This document shows positions 18,572 to 28,329 of a DNA stretch of 64,000 nt, one piece after another (positions within the stretch are counted from its first letter, which is position 1; every line of letters starts with the position of its first letter). This stretch comes from Marinobacter salexigens (lineage in GTDB: Bacteria > Pseudomonadota > Gammaproteobacteria > Pseudomonadales > Oleiphilaceae): the NCBI RefSeq assembly GCF_002806945.1, contig NZ_NIHC01000001.1, positions 62,001-126,000 on the forward strand, in the 5' to 3' direction. A program made the position numbers and the translations under genes. The notes under the pieces were generated by a model. The model had not been told where the DNA came from. It saw only the letters and a program-made list of their open reading frames with translations, and made no database searches.

Positions 18572-20647
18572 TCAGCCCACCACCGGAACGTTGCTGTCTT
18601 CCTCTTCTTCCTGGCCTGCCATTTCTTCTTCGGGCAGCGTAAAGCCGGCAACGGAGGACCGCAGCTCGGACGCCATTTCCGCCAGGTTCCCGATAGACTT
18701 CGCGGTAGCGTTGGTACCGGACGATGTCTGGGAAGTGATTTCCTGGATAACGTTCATCGTGTTGGAAATGTGTGCTGCAGAAGACGACTGCTGACGTGCT
18801 GCGTTAGAGATGTTCTGGATCAGCTCCGCAAGGCTCATGGATACGTTTTCGATTTCCTCGAGCGCAATACCTGCGTCCTGTGCCAAACGAGCACCACGTA
18901 CCACCTCGGCGGTGGTGTGTTCCATGGAGATAACGGCTTCGTTGGTGTCCGACTGGATCGTTTTAACGAGCGCTTCAATCTGCTTGGTTGCCGCAGAGGA
19001 ACGTTCCGCAAGGCGCTGAACTTCGTCCGCAACCACCGCAAAGCCCCGGCCTGCGTCACCGGCCATAGAGGCCTGGATGGCGGCGTTCAGAGACAGAATG
19101 TTGGTCTGGTCGGCAATGTCGTTGATCAGGGATACGATGTCACCGATTTCCTGGGAGGACTCACCAAGACGCTTGATACGCTTGGACGTTTCCTGAATCT
19201 GTTCGCGGATGTTGTCCATGCCGCGAATGGTGTTCTGTACCACTTCTGCGCCTTTCTTGGCGATGGCAACCGAGCGTTCCGCAACCGCAGAAGATTCCGC
19301 AGCGTTGGATGATACCTGGTCGATGGATACAGCCATTTCGTTAACAGCCGCAGAGGCGCCGGCAATTTCCTGGGCCTGGTGCTCAGAAGCATCCGCCAGG
19401 TGCATGGCTGTAGACTGGGTTTCCTGGGCCGCAGAGGCCACTCGTACCGCGGTTCCACGGATTGCCTGTACCAGGCCGCGCATTTGGTCGATGGCGTAGT
19501 TGATGGAGTCAGCGATGGCACCGGTGAAGTCCTCGGTTACCGTGGCCTCGGCAGTCAAGTCACCATCGGCAAGGTCGGCCAGTTCGTCCAGCAGTCGCAG
19601 GATCGCGTTCTGGTTTTGTTCGTTCTGCTCCTGGGTGGTTGCCAGACGCGTCTGGGCTTCGCGATACAGGGCTAGACCGATAAATACAACCATGGCAACC
19701 ATGGCCGCCAGAATAATAAAGGCCAGTGTCGGGCTTACCAGTCGCGAACCACTTTGGCCGCGGAAGCTTTCTGCCAGAACAGAGAGCTCGGACAGTAGAA
19801 TCTCGGAGTTCTGGAAGATGTCGCTGGCCGCAGTGCGCACCTTGAAGAGGTCGGGAGAGGCTTCAAGGATGGCATCGACGTTTTGGGCGACGAACTCGAA
19901 CAGTTCATCAACCGCCTCAAGGCCATAGATGGCATCTTCGTCGTCAACCCTGGAGGTGCCCATCGCCGGGTTGCCGTAAAGCTGTCCGTCGAGTACCCGG
20001 CCAAAGAGACTGGCGTCTCGGCCAAACCGGTCAGCGGCGATCACGGCGTCTTCATCGCCGGAGAGTACGTTGTTTACCGAGCGCACAATACGCTCTGCCA
20101 GCAGTGCCTGACGCTGAGCCAAGGCAATCTGTTCCGCCGGCGCATCGCTCTCCAGCAGGATCTGTACGATATCATCGTACTCCACCTGAAGCTGGGGAAT
20201 GGTTTCGTTCAAGGTGCGTGCGACTTCGTGCAGGCCGAGCACGGCGTCCCGGGTGGACAGAATGCTGTCGGCGTTTTCGCGGACCGAGTTCCAGTGCTGT
20301 TGAACTCCACTTTCGCGGGCCAGTTCACTGGGGGGCAGGCCGGTTTCCGGGTTGCCTTCTGTCACGCTCGACCAAAGCTGCTGGAACTCATCGCGGGAGC
20401 GGCGCAGCTGGTTGAATGCCTCGGCGGTACCGCCGGCGGCTTCCGTGGCGTTTTTCGCGATTTCCTGTGACAGCACCCTGAGTTCAGCAGTGTTGGCAAT
20501 GTATTCCTGGTCGTTCTGGCTGTCCCTGTTAATGATAAACAGGACCACAACGAGCAGGACTGTGAGTGCAATCAGCGAGGTAATCAGGCCGGCAACAAGC
20601 TTGTTGCCTCCCTGACCCCTACCGATTCTTCCGGCTCTGTTTTTCAT
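18572..20647 (-). CDS. pilJ: Twitching motility methyl-accepting receptor PilJ
   Basis: A 691-residue inner-membrane chemoreceptor. One membrane helix lies at about residues 15-40 and a second at about 305-330; between them is a largely helical periplasmic PilJ-type sensor. A HAMP-like segment and the methyl-accepting signalling domain follow, with the hairpin tip IADQTNILSLNAAIQASMAGDAGRGFAVVADEVQRLAERS (read in pieces near residues 515-555). The C-terminal end is acidic and ends NVPVVG, with no NWETF-type tether for CheR/CheB. A 90-bp gap separates it from pilI. Confidence 0.95.
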   Translation of the reverse strand: MKNRAGRIGRGQGGNKLVAGLITSLIALTVLLVVVLFIINRDSQNDQEYIANTAELRVLSQEIAKNATEAAGGTAEAFNQLRRSRDEFQQLWSSVTEGNPETGLPPSELARESGVQQHWNSVRENADSILSTRDAVLGLHEVARTLNETIPQLQVEYDDIVQILLESDAPAEQIALAQRQALLAERIVRSVNNVLSGDEDAVIAADRFGRDASLFGRVLDGQLYGNPAMGTSRVDDEDAIYGLEAVDELFEFVAQNVDAILEASPDLFKVRTAASDIFQNSEILLSELSVLAESFRGQSGSRLVSPTLAFIILAAMVAMVVFIGLALYREAQTRLATTQEQNEQNQNAILRLLDELADLADGDLTAEATVTEDFTGAIADSINYAIDQMRGLVQAIRGTAVRVASAAQETQSTAMHLADASEHQAQEIAGASAAVNEMAVSIDQVSSNAAESSAVAERSVAIAKKGAEVVQNTIRGMDNIREQIQETSKRIKRLGESSQEIGDIVSLINDIADQTNILSLNAAIQASMAGDAGRGFAVVADEVQRLAERSSAATKQIEALVKTIQSDTNEAVISMEHTTAEVVRGARLAQDAGIALEEIENVSMSLAELIQNISNAARQQSSSAAHISNTMNVIQEITSQTSSGTNATAKSIGNLAEMASELRSSVAGFTLPEEEMAGQEEEEDSNVPVVG

Positions 20648-20737
20648 TTTCTGGCTCCCGGCCTCTTCTGGAATATGGCAAGTTGTTTTAATGAGGTTTC
20701 AGGCAGTCAGGGTGTTTTCCTGCCACTGTCATCACCC

Positions 20738-21283
20738 TTACCACTGCGCAACGTCAAGAAAGCGTTCGTCTTCGAGCAGGTCGACGGCAGAAAACACTTT
20801 CCAGACTTCTTCATTTCGCTCATAGCCGCCTGCGACAAACGGCTGAACGCTTTCAGGCACACCGGCTGGTGCGGCCTTGAAACTATCGGTTGCAAAGTAC
20901 TGCATGCCCAGCACGGTATCGACCACCAAGCCACTGAATATATCGCCCTGTTCAACTACAAGAACCCGCCGTTCACGCTGGCTGCGCGATGAGCGGGGAA
21001 TGTCGAAGAAGCCGGCAAGGTCTACCAGGGGAAGGAGTCGACCGCGCACGTTGGCGGCGCCCATCAGAAACGGCCGTACTCCCGGAATGTGCGTAAACCG
21101 GGGAACGTGCAGTATTTCAGTGACCTCACCCATTGGAGCCACATAGCGCTCGCCTGCAAGAACAAAACCGATGCCGTTCCAAAGTTCAACGGCTTCCTGT
21201 TGTTCGGGCAGGCCGGCGGCCATGGATCGGCTGCGTCGGGCGATATCCGTCAGAACAGCAAAAGGGGCGGCCCGTGCGGACAT
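20738..21283 (-). CDS. pilI: CheW-like adaptor PilI
   Basis: A 181-residue CheW-domain protein (GIGFVLAGERYVAPMGEVTEIL, GAANVRGRLLPLVDLAGFF, GLVVDTVLGMQ) that should couple PilJ to ChpA. It is 20 bp downstream of pilH in the same leftward operon, matching the P. aeruginosa order. Confidence 0.93.
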   Translation of the reverse strand: MSARAAPFAVLTDIARRSRSMAAGLPEQQEAVELWNGIGFVLAGERYVAPMGEVTEILHVPRFTHIPGVRPFLMGAANVRGRLLPLVDLAGFFDIPRSSRSQRERRVLVVEQGDIFSGLVVDTVLGMQYFATDSFKAAPAGVPESVQPFVAGGYERNEEVWKVFSAVDLLEDERFLDVAQW

Positions 21284-21303
21284 GCTTACTCCACCGTTGG
21301 GGA

Positions 21304-21666
21304 TTAGCCAATCAGACTGTTGATTGTCTTGATCAGGTCGTCTTCATTTACAGGTTTAACCAGGTATCCTTTGGCGCCTTGGCGAGTGCCCCAAACACGG
21401 TCGGTCTCCTGGTCCTTGGTGGTGACAATAATCACCGGGATGGAGGCCGTTTCAGGGCCTCGGGTAAGCTGGCGGGTTGCCTGAAAGCCATTGAGGCCTG
21501 GCATAACCACATCCATGAGTACCAGATCCGGATTCTCTGCGCGGGCTCTGGCAACACCATCTGCGCCATTGTCGGCAGTCAGCACCTCATGCTTGTGCTT
21601 TTCCAGAATAGTGGAGATTTTCTTAACCTCGGTAGGAGAGTCGTCAACAATCAGAATGCGAGCCAT
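21304..21666 (-). CDS. pilH: Response regulator PilH
   Basis: A 120-residue single-domain CheY-like receiver. Acidic pocket residues are in LIVDDSPTEVKKI, the phospho-Asp is in LVLMDVVMPGLNG (near residue 52), and the conserved Lys is in YLVKPVNEDDL. In P. aeruginosa PilH acts against or as a phosphate sink for PilG-driven extension. The gap to pilG is 33 bp. Confidence 0.94.
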   Translation of the reverse strand: MARILIVDDSPTEVKKISTILEKHKHEVLTADNGADGVARARAENPDLVLMDVVMPGLNGFQATRQLTRGPETASIPVIIVTTKDQETDRVWGTRQGAKGYLVKPVNEDDLIKTINSLIG

Positions 21667-21699
21667 TGGTTCCTCGATGGTTCTTTGTGTCAGCTGGAC

Positions 21700-22092
21700 T
21701 TACTGCGGTGCCACGGGTACATAGTGGCGAATGGTATTGAGCAGCTCATCTTTGCTGAACGGTTTGGTCAGGTATTGGTCAGAGCCGACGATGCGACCCT
21801 TGGCCTTATCGAAAAGCCCGTCTTTGCTTGACAGCATAATAACCGGCGTCTTTTTGAATGAGGAGTTGTTCTTGATGAGCGCACAGGTCTGATAGCCGTC
21901 CAGGCGGGGCATCATGATATCCACAAAGATGATGTCCGGTTGTGAATCGGCGATTTTCGCCAGAGCATCAAAACCGTCTGTTGCGGTGATAACCTCACAG
22001 CCAACCTTCTTCAGGAGGGTTTCTGCGGTGCGACGGATGGTTTTGCTATCGTCGATCACCATGATCTTCAAGTTCTCGAAGTTGTCATCCAT
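21700..22092 (-). CDS. pilG: Response regulator PilG
   Basis: A 130-residue CheY-like receiver with an N-terminal extension. Key positions are MVIDDSKTIRRTAE, phospho-Asp in IIFVDIMMPRLDGYQT, and the Lys in YLTKPFSKDEL. In Pseudomonas, PilG drives pilus extension and activates adenylate cyclase CyaB through FimL/FimV. It is the first gene of the leftward pilGHIJK-chpABC run, so the main promoter should lie in 22093-22390. Confidence 0.94.
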   Translation of the reverse strand: MDDNFENLKIMVIDDSKTIRRTAETLLKKVGCEVITATDGFDALAKIADSQPDIIFVDIMMPRLDGYQTCALIKNNSSFKKTPVIMLSSKDGLFDKAKGRIVGSDQYLTKPFSKDELLNTIRHYVPVAPQ

Positions 22093-22390
22093 TGTCCAGG
22101 TGCCTTGCGCTCAGCGACTGTCATTGTTTTAAACGGCGGTTTTTAGCATAAACCTCAAGGTTCTTCTATAAACCCTGCCCATTTATAGATTATCAGTGGC
22201 CTGATAAAAAGTATTACTTTGTGACCAAATGTACTTTTGCCTGCAACATCACGTAATTTGCCCAGGATTTCTCCGGATGCATTCAAGGCTCGGGTACAAT
22301 ACCATCTGAATTCTCAGCATAGCATTTATTGCCCGGTTCACTCTGCAGACCGGTTCTTGTTTTCACCTCCAAGGGAGTACGAAAGGCACC
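22093..22390. promoter_or_regulatory. Divergent promoter region between pilG and gshB
   Basis: About 298 bases without a gene, AT-rich compared with the flanks, with TAAA/TTTATAG stretches near 22150-22215. It must hold the start signals for the leftward pil-chp operon and the rightward gshB run. I see no clear terminator, and no sigma-54 or palindromic site that I would assign. The gshB ribosome site is GAAAGG at 22381-22386. Confidence 0.45.
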
Positions 22391-23344
22391 ATGACAATTC
22401 GACTCGGCATAGTGATGGATCCGATTGAGGATATCCATTTCAAAAAAGACAGTTCACTGGTGATGTTGTTGGCGGCCCAGAATCGCGGCTGGGAAATCGA
22501 ATACATGGAGTTGCCGGATCTCTATCTGGACGGTGGCAGGGCGATGGCCCACACGCGCAGCCTGACAGTGCACATGGACCCTGAAAACTGGTTCAGCTAC
22601 GGCCCGGCCAGGGATCGCGCCCTGGGTGATCTTGATGTCATCCTTATGCGCAAGGATCCGCCTGTTGATGATGAGTTCCTGATATCCACCTATATTCTTG
22701 AAGCTGCGGAGCAGCAGGGTGCTTTGGTAGTTAATCCGGCAGCAACCCTGCGGGACTGCAACGAGAAGCTGTTCGCTACCCAGTTTGAGGATCTGACGCC
22801 ACCTTTGCTGGTAAGTCGGTCGGCGAAGCGTTTTCGGGAGTTTTATGCTGAGCATGGCGACATTATCATGAAGCCAGTGAACGGTATGGGCGGTCATTCC
22901 ATTTTCCGCGTTAAAGAAAACGACTTTAACCTGGGGGTGATTATTGAAACCCTGACCAACTATGGTGCTCGCCAGGCCATGGCCCAGAAATACATCCCGG
23001 AAATCAGTGATGGCGACAAGCGTATTCTGATGATTGAGGGTGAGGCGGTGCCTTACTCGCTTGCACGCATTCCTGCGCAAGGCGAAAACCGTGGAAATCT
23101 GGCCGCCGGCGGTCAGGGAGAGGGCCGGGAACTGACGGACCGCGACCGTGAGATTTGCGCGCGGGTTGCTCCGGTCATCAAAGAGAAAGGCTTGATGTTT
23201 GTAGGCTTGGATGTCATCGGTGATTATCTGACGGAAATCAACGTCACCAGCCCGACCTGTATCCGTGAGTTGGATGATACGTTCGGAACAGACATCGGAG
23301 GCAAGCTCATTGAGGCTATTGCCAAGCGCCTTAGCCGGAACTGA
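22391..23344 (+). CDS. gshB: Glutathione synthetase
   Basis: A 317-residue ATP-grasp enzyme joining gamma-glutamylcysteine and glycine. Characteristic segments are GIVMDPIEDIHFKKDSS at the N-terminus, LMRKDPPVDDEFL, IMKPVNGMGGHSIFRV (ATP-grasp), and LTEINVTSPTCIREL at the end. Length and motifs match the E. coli/Pseudomonas GshB. It begins the rightward gshB-tonB3-algH-ruvX-pyrR-pyrB-pyrC' run. Confidence 0.96.
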   Translation: MTIRLGIVMDPIEDIHFKKDSSLVMLLAAQNRGWEIEYMELPDLYLDGGRAMAHTRSLTVHMDPENWFSYGPARDRALGDLDVILMRKDPPVDDEFLISTYILEAAEQQGALVVNPAATLRDCNEKLFATQFEDLTPPLLVSRSAKRFREFYAEHGDIIMKPVNGMGGHSIFRVKENDFNLGVIIETLTNYGARQAMAQKYIPEISDGDKRILMIEGEAVPYSLARIPAQGENRGNLAAGGQGEGRELTDRDREICARVAPVIKEKGLMFVGLDVIGDYLTEINVTSPTCIRELDDTFGTDIGGKLIEAIAKRLSRN

Positions 23345-23383
23345 CGGGAGTGTCATGGTTCAACGACAGGAACAGGTTTAGTC

Positions 23384-24250
23384 ATGGCGGTGCAGGTAAG
23401 CGATTTTGACAGGTTTTCCTTCACGCTGTTCATGGCGCTGGTGGTGCATGCGGTTGTGGTGCTGGGTATTACCTTTGCGCCGGAGTCTCCGCGCTCCTCT
23501 GCCCAGACTATGGAGATCACCCTGTCGCAGTTCGATGACGAACAAGTACCGGAGAAGGCCGACTTTTTGGCACAAACCAGCCAGCAGGGTAGTGGTACTG
23601 AGGATGAGCCTCAGGAAATGACCTCACCGCAGCCTGCGGAAATCAGCCAGCCGGAAGTAACTCAGGTTCAGCCAGAGCCAAGGGCGCAGGTTGAGCCGGT
23701 TCGCCGCCGGGAGCGGGCTGTTGTGCAAACTGAAAGTAGATCCGCCAGACAGGTTCAACAGCCGGAGCAGCAGGTCAGGCCAGAAGAAGAGCCCTTGCCG
23801 GTGCGTGAAAAGAAAAGCTTGATGGAGCGCAGCCTGGAAATCGCCAGCCTGGAAGCTCGGTTTGATGCTCAGCAACAGGCCTATGCTCGCAAACCCAGAG
23901 TGATGCGGGTAACCGCGGCCTCTACTCTGAAATCCACCAACGCCTGGTACGTTCAGAACTGGGTGAGCAAGGTGACGCGGGTGGGCAATATCAATTACCC
24001 CACGGAAGCCAGGCGAGCTGGAGTGTATGGCACCCTGCGAATGCTGGTATCCATGCAGAAAGATGGCACAATCAAGGAAGTGGCTATTTTACAGTCGTCG
24101 GGAAGCACGCTGCTTGATGATGCAGCGATTCGTATTGTCAGAATGGCCGCACCGTTCGCGCCGTTTCCGGAAGAAATGCGGAAAGACGTGGATGAATTGG
24201 AAATTATACGTACATGGTCCTTCCAGCAACGGGGGCTGACATCAGGATGA
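23384..24250 (+). CDS. tonB3: TonB-family energy transducer (TonB3-like)
   Basis: A 288-residue protein: one N-terminal membrane anchor (about residues 13-32), a long charged Pro/Glu/Gln-rich periplasmic linker, and a C-terminal TonB domain with INYPTEARRAGVYGTLRMLVSMQKDG (in pieces), SSGSTLLDDAAIRIV and APFAPFPEEM. The position between gshB and algH matches P. aeruginosa tonB3, which is needed for twitching motility, so a role in pilus assembly rather than iron uptake is plausible. The stop overlaps the algH ATG (ATGA). Confidence 0.86.
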   Translation: MAVQVSDFDRFSFTLFMALVVHAVVVLGITFAPESPRSSAQTMEITLSQFDDEQVPEKADFLAQTSQQGSGTEDEPQEMTSPQPAEISQPEVTQVQPEPRAQVEPVRRRERAVVQTESRSARQVQQPEQQVRPEEEPLPVREKKSLMERSLEIASLEARFDAQQQAYARKPRVMRVTAASTLKSTNAWYVQNWVSKVTRVGNINYPTEARRAGVYGTLRMLVSMQKDGTIKEVAILQSSGSTLLDDAAIRIVRMAAPFAPFPEEMRKDVDELEIIRTWSFQQRGLTSG

Positions 24251-24813
24251 CGGCATCTAAACGTTCACCTCACAGCTTACGCCACCACTTTCTGGTGGCT
24301 TCGCCTTACCTTGCGGATCCGCGTTTTCACGGTGCTGTTATATACCTCTGTGAACACTCCGATGACGGAGCCTTGGGTCTAATGATCAACCAGCCTCTCG
24401 ACATTCATTTGGGAGAGATCCTCGAACAGCTTGATCTTCAGGGAGGGGAACTCGATTTGCCCGTATACAGCGGTGGGCCGGTGGAGCAGGAGCGGGGTTT
24501 TGTGCTGCACTCTCCGGGCGCTGGCTGGCAAAATACCGCCAAGGTTGCGGACGACGTTATGCTGACTACCTCCCGGGACATACTGGCGGGCATTGGTCTT
24601 AACGAGGGTCCGGAAGAGTTTTTGATGGCCCTGGGGTACTCAGGTTGGGGTGAGGGACAGCTGGAAGAAGAGCTGGGTAGCAATTCCTGGCTAACTTGCC
24701 CCGCAACCACCGATATTCTGTTCAGGACACCTTGGACTGACCGCTACAAAGCTGTTCTCGCACAAATAGGGATAGATCTTAACCAGCTCAGTGAAACGGT
24801 GGGGCATGCCTGA
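24247..24813 (+). CDS. algH: YqgE/AlgH family protein
   Basis: A 188-residue UPF0301 protein. HHFLVASPYLADPRFHGAVIYLCEHSDDGALGLMINQP (in pieces from residue 13), GGPVEQERGFVLH and LGYSGWGEGQLEEEL are typical of the family. The biochemical function is unsettled; in P. aeruginosa the gene was linked to alginate regulation. The ATG at 24247 sits in an ATGA overlap with tonB3 and the gene overlaps ruvX by 8 bp. Confidence 0.92.
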   Translation: MTASKRSPHSLRHHFLVASPYLADPRFHGAVIYLCEHSDDGALGLMINQPLDIHLGEILEQLDLQGGELDLPVYSGGPVEQERGFVLHSPGAGWQNTAKVADDVMLTTSRDILAGIGLNEGPEEFLMALGYSGWGEGQLEEELGSNSWLTCPATTDILFRTPWTDRYKAVLAQIGIDLNQLSETVGHA

Positions 24814-25240
24814 AGCCGGACAACGCAGTGTCATGGCATTCGATTTCGGTCTTCGCCGTATTGGTGTGGCTACCGGGCAGGAAATGCTCGGCACAGGCCA
24901 GCCTCTGGCCATGATTCCTGCAGATAATGGAACTCCTGATTGGAGTCAGCTCGAAAAGCTACTGGTGGAATGGCAGCCGGATCTGGTGTTGGTGGGGCTG
25001 CCTCTGAATATGGACGATAGCGAAAATGAGATGTGCGGCCGCGCCCGCAAATTTGGCAAACGCCTGCACGGTCGCTTTCATGTGCCTGTAGAAATGGTGG
25101 ATGAACGCCTGACTAGCTATGAAGCCAAGGGTCAGGTAATGGCAGCAGGTGGAAGCCGGGATTATGGCCGATACGGCGTGGATGATCGGGCTGCGGTGCT
25201 GATACTGGAAACCTGGTGTCGGCTGCAAACAGAACAATAA
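24806..25240 (+). CDS. ruvX: RuvX/YqgF RNase H-fold nuclease
   Basis: A 144-residue RNase H-fold protein. The family motifs are VMAFDFGLRRIGVATG (acidic residue in strand 1), LVGLPLNMDDSENEM, VDERLTSYEA and DDRAAVLILETW. Proposed roles are 16S rRNA 5'-end processing and Holliday junction cleavage. The start is the ATG at 24806, inside the end of algH. Confidence 0.93.
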   Translation: MPEAGQRSVMAFDFGLRRIGVATGQEMLGTGQPLAMIPADNGTPDWSQLEKLLVEWQPDLVLVGLPLNMDDSENEMCGRARKFGKRLHGRFHVPVEMVDERLTSYEAKGQVMAAGGSRDYGRYGVDDRAAVLILETWCRLQTEQ

Positions 25241-25252
25241 AGCGAGGATGTA

Positions 25253-25762
25253 ATGAGCGCATTGCTTGATGTAGAGCAGCTGATGGACAAACTGGAGACA
25301 GGTCTGAAGGACTTGCTCAAAGAGCGTGGTATTGAGTCGCCACTCGTTATTGGTATCCGCACCGGAGGGGTGTGGGTCGCGGACATTATCGGCAAGCGCC
25401 TGGGTGTAGAAGAGCCTTTTGGCCAGCTGGACATCTCTTTTTACCGGGATGACTTCAGCCGGATTGGATTGAATCCTAAAGTTACGCCATCAAGCCTGCC
25501 TTTTGATACAGAAGGCCGGGACATCATTCTGGTTGATGACGTTATTATGAGTGGCCGCACCATTCGAGCTGCGATGAACGAACTGTTCGACTATGGTCGC
25601 CCAGCCAGTATCATACTCGCCACGTTGATTGATCTGGGCGCCCGTGAGCTGCCAATCCGGCCTGATGTGGCCGGGCAGGCGCTGACGCTGGATGCGGCGC
25701 AGCGGGTAAAGCTTCGTGGCCCGGATCCGCTTTGGATCGAAATTCAATCAGCTGACCAGTAA
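25253..25762 (+). CDS. pyrR: PyrR bifunctional regulator/uracil phosphoribosyltransferase
   Basis: A 169-residue type I phosphoribosyltransferase. [18 protein letters not shown], and the PRPP loop [22 protein letters not shown] are clear. In Bacillus PyrR is an RNA-binding attenuator; in Pseudomonas-type genomes it sits before pyrB and its regulatory mode is less clear. I see no obvious PyrR attenuator hairpin in the 27 bp before pyrB. Ribosome site GAGGAT precedes the ATG. Confidence 0.93.
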   Translation: MSALLDVEQLMDKLETGLKDLLKERGIESPLVIGIRTGGVWVADIIGKRLGVEEPFGQLDISFYRDDFSRIGLNPKVTPSSLPFDTEGRDIILVDDVIMSGRTIRAAMNELFDYGRPASIILATLIDLGARELPIRPDVAGQALTLDAAQRVKLRGPDPLWIEIQSADQ

Positions 25763-25789
25763 ACCCCTGAACCCGATAGCAGGCACCCC

Positions 25790-26812
25790 ATGACGGCAAA
25801 CGCAGCTTCCCCCAATCACTTACAGCTAACCCGGGATGGCCAATTGCGGCATTTCCTGACTCTGGACGGTCTGGGCAGGGAGTTGTTGACCGATATTCTC
25901 GATACCGCAGATTCATTTATCGAAGTGGGTGAGCGAAGCATCAAGAAAGTGCCGCTGCTGCGAGGGCTGACGGTGGTGAACCTGTTCTTTGAAGCCAGCA
26001 CCCGTACCCGAAGCACCTTTGAACTCGCCGCCAAGCGGCTTTCCGCCGATGTGCTTAATCTCGACATCAACACCTCCGCCACCTCCAAGGGGGAGTCACT
26101 TTCAGACACCCTTCTTAATCTTGAGGCCATGGCCAGCGATATGTTTGTTGTGCGCCATGCCCAAAGTGGGGCGCCTCACTTTATAGCTGAAAGCGTTACG
26201 CCTGGGGTAGCCATCATCAATGCCGGTGACGGGCGCCATGCCCACCCCACCCAGGCGATGCTCGATATGCTGACCATTCGCCAACACAAGGGTGGGTTTG
26301 AGGGCCTGAAAGTCGCCATAGTGGGCGACATCCTGCACTCACGCGTGGCCCGGTCCCAGATTCGCGCTCTGAATGAGTTGGGGGCAGAGCAGGTAAGAGT
26401 TATAGCCCCTGGTACCCTGTTGCCAAACGATGTTGAGAGCCTTGGTTGCACAGTGGAATACGACATGGCCAAAGGCATGAAAGATGTTGATGTGGTGATT
26501 ATGCTGCGGCTTCAGAAAGAGCGTATGGAAGGGGCCCTGTTACCCAGTGAGCGCGAGTTCTACCGGCTTTATGGTTTGAGCCAGGAGAAGTTGGCGCTAG
26601 CCCATCCGGAGTGCATTGTGATGCATCCGGGCCCGATCAATCGAGGTGTGGAAATCGAATCTGCCGTGGCAGATGGTCCTCAGTCGGTGATTCTGAATCA
26701 GGTGACTAATGGCATTGCCATCCGAATGGCCGTGATGTCCATGGCCATGGGTGGGCAGGTGGCTGAAAGGCAGCAGAAATTGAATGAGATAACCGAGCGA
26801 GGCCAGGCATGA
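25790..26812 (+). CDS. pyrB: Aspartate carbamoyltransferase catalytic subunit
   Basis: A 340-residue enzyme condensing carbamoyl phosphate with aspartate in pyrimidine synthesis. The carbamoyl phosphate site is in [18 protein letters not shown], the family segment [14 protein letters not shown] and the aspartate-site [10 protein letters not shown] are intact. At 340 residues it is longer than the E. coli chain (about 310), with an N-terminal extension typical of class A enzymes that assemble with a PyrC-like partner. Its stop overlaps the next ATG (ATGA). No pyrI is present. Confidence 0.96.
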   Translation: MTANAASPNHLQLTRDGQLRHFLTLDGLGRELLTDILDTADSFIEVGERSIKKVPLLRGLTVVNLFFEASTRTRSTFELAAKRLSADVLNLDINTSATSKGESLSDTLLNLEAMASDMFVVRHAQSGAPHFIAESVTPGVAIINAGDGRHAHPTQAMLDMLTIRQHKGGFEGLKVAIVGDILHSRVARSQIRALNELGAEQVRVIAPGTLLPNDVESLGCTVEYDMAKGMKDVDVVIMLRLQKERMEGALLPSEREFYRLYGLSQEKLALAHPECIVMHPGPINRGVEIESAVADGPQSVILNQVTNGIAIRMAVMSMAMGGQVAERQQKLNEITERGQA

Positions 26813-28110
26813 ACGGTAACGACAATAACTCCGGTGCCAGCCTTAAAATTACCGGTGGCCGACTTCTGAATGGCCACGGTGATGAAGTCTCTAACACCGC
26901 GTTGCTAATCAAAAATGGTCGTATCGCCGCCACGGGAGCAAAGGCTGAAAGCGCCGATGCTGACCAGTCTGTTGATGCCACAGGGTGCGTGATTGCTCCG
27001 GGGTTTGTAGACCTGTATTGCAATCTACGTGAACCGGGTAACGGCCAGAAGGGCAATATGGTCTCAGAGGCCCGCGCTGCAGCCCGGGGCGGTTTCACCA
27101 CTGTGTGCGTGTCGCCAGAAACCTCGCCAGTGAACGATTCCAGAGCGGTGACCAACCTGATCAAGGACAGCGCTTATGTCAGCTCTCCGATTCGGGTATT
27201 GCCGGTAGGTGCGCTAACCCGCGGCCTTGACGGCGAGCTACTTAGTGATATGTCCGGGCTCACCGCTGCCGGCTGTGTCGCTGTTGGCAACGGCTCCCGG
27301 GGGGTAAGCAATGCCCGGGTGCTTCGCCGCTGCCTGGCATACGCCCAGACTTTTGGTCTTACTGTGATGTTGCGACCCGAAAACCAGTCTTTGGCGGCTG
27401 ATGGTTATGCCCATGATGGCTTGGTGTCGGCTCGACTTGGCCTGCTTGGAATTCCGGAAGTTGCAGAAACCGCTGCCCTGATGGAAATGTTGCTGCTGGC
27501 AGAAGAAACCGGCGCCAGGTTGCACCTGAGCCAGATATCCTGTGGGCGCAGCGTGGAAATGATCGCTGAAGCTCGCCGCCGGGGCATCGCGGTAACTTGT
27601 GATGTGGCTATGCACCAACTTGTCTATACCGAAGATGCGCTCTCAAGTTTCGACAGCCGTTTTCACTTACGTCCTCCTCTGCGTTCTGAGGCAGATCGCC
27701 AGGCGTTAGTAGCTGGTGTGCGCAGTGGTGTTGTTGATGCAATAGTCAGCCAGCACCTGCCTCACGAAAGCGCAGCCAAGCAGGCGCCTTTGCCAGACAC
27801 TGAGCCCGGCCTTTCGAGTATCGAAAGCGTGCTCTCTCTTGGTCTTGGGCTTGTTCAGGCGGGAGAGTTGAGCCTTGCTGAACTGGTTCGGGCGCTAACG
27901 ACAGGCCCGGCATCGGTAATCGGGGTGAATGCTACTCTTGAACAGGATGAAGTGGCGGATCTTTGCATATTTGATCCAGATGCCCAGTGGACACCAAGCA
28001 GGCAGTCGTTGATATCGGCGGGGCACCATGCGCCAGCGCTTAATCGGTCTATACCCGGAGTGGTGCGGCACACCTATATCGAAGGGCGTGAGGCCTGGGT
28101 GTCTGGCTGA
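26809..28110 (+). CDS. pyrC': Inactive dihydroorotase homologue (PyrC')
   Basis: A 433-residue amidohydrolase-fold protein aligned with dihydroorotase but lacking its metal ligands. The HxH of the usual DxHVHLREPG is [10 protein letters not shown] here, the expected His strand reads [11 protein letters not shown], and the final DHAPH region is SQHLPHE. In Pseudomonas such pseudo-dihydroorotases are obligate structural partners of PyrB in a dodecamer. The translational overlap with pyrB supports stoichiometric assembly. A catalytic pyrC should exist elsewhere in the genome. Confidence 0.92.
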   Translation: MNGNDNNSGASLKITGGRLLNGHGDEVSNTALLIKNGRIAATGAKAESADADQSVDATGCVIAPGFVDLYCNLREPGNGQKGNMVSEARAAARGGFTTVCVSPETSPVNDSRAVTNLIKDSAYVSSPIRVLPVGALTRGLDGELLSDMSGLTAAGCVAVGNGSRGVSNARVLRRCLAYAQTFGLTVMLRPENQSLAADGYAHDGLVSARLGLLGIPEVAETAALMEMLLLAEETGARLHLSQISCGRSVEMIAEARRRGIAVTCDVAMHQLVYTEDALSSFDSRFHLRPPLRSEADRQALVAGVRSGVVDAIVSQHLPHESAAKQAPLPDTEPGLSSIESVLSLGLGLVQAGELSLAELVRALTTGPASVIGVNATLEQDEVADLCIFDPDAQWTPSRQSLISAGHHAPALNRSIPGVVRHTYIEGREAWVSG

Positions 28111-28329
28111 GCTGCTTGCAGGCAGCGAAAAATGCGTCAAAGGTCGGCTAATCTTTGTCGACACCATCACATAATGTTAAATGTTGCTTAAAAACTCTTG
28201 AGTCGAGGCACCTGTGCCAACGTATTCTTGTGGCTGCCGGCATAATGTCGGCACCTATAACAAGTACGAGGCCAGGCAGTTCACACTATAAGTGCTGCAG
28301 CCAGACAATAATGATTCAGGAGTTATCCC

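Noticed and set aside
26809..28110. Annotation as active dihydroorotase (pyrC)
   Set aside because: Metal-binding HxH and other ligands are missing; the structural PyrC' role fits better.
28111..28126. GCTGC/GCAGC hairpin directly after pyrC'
   Set aside because: The stem is only five base pairs and no T run follows, so it is not a convincing terminator.
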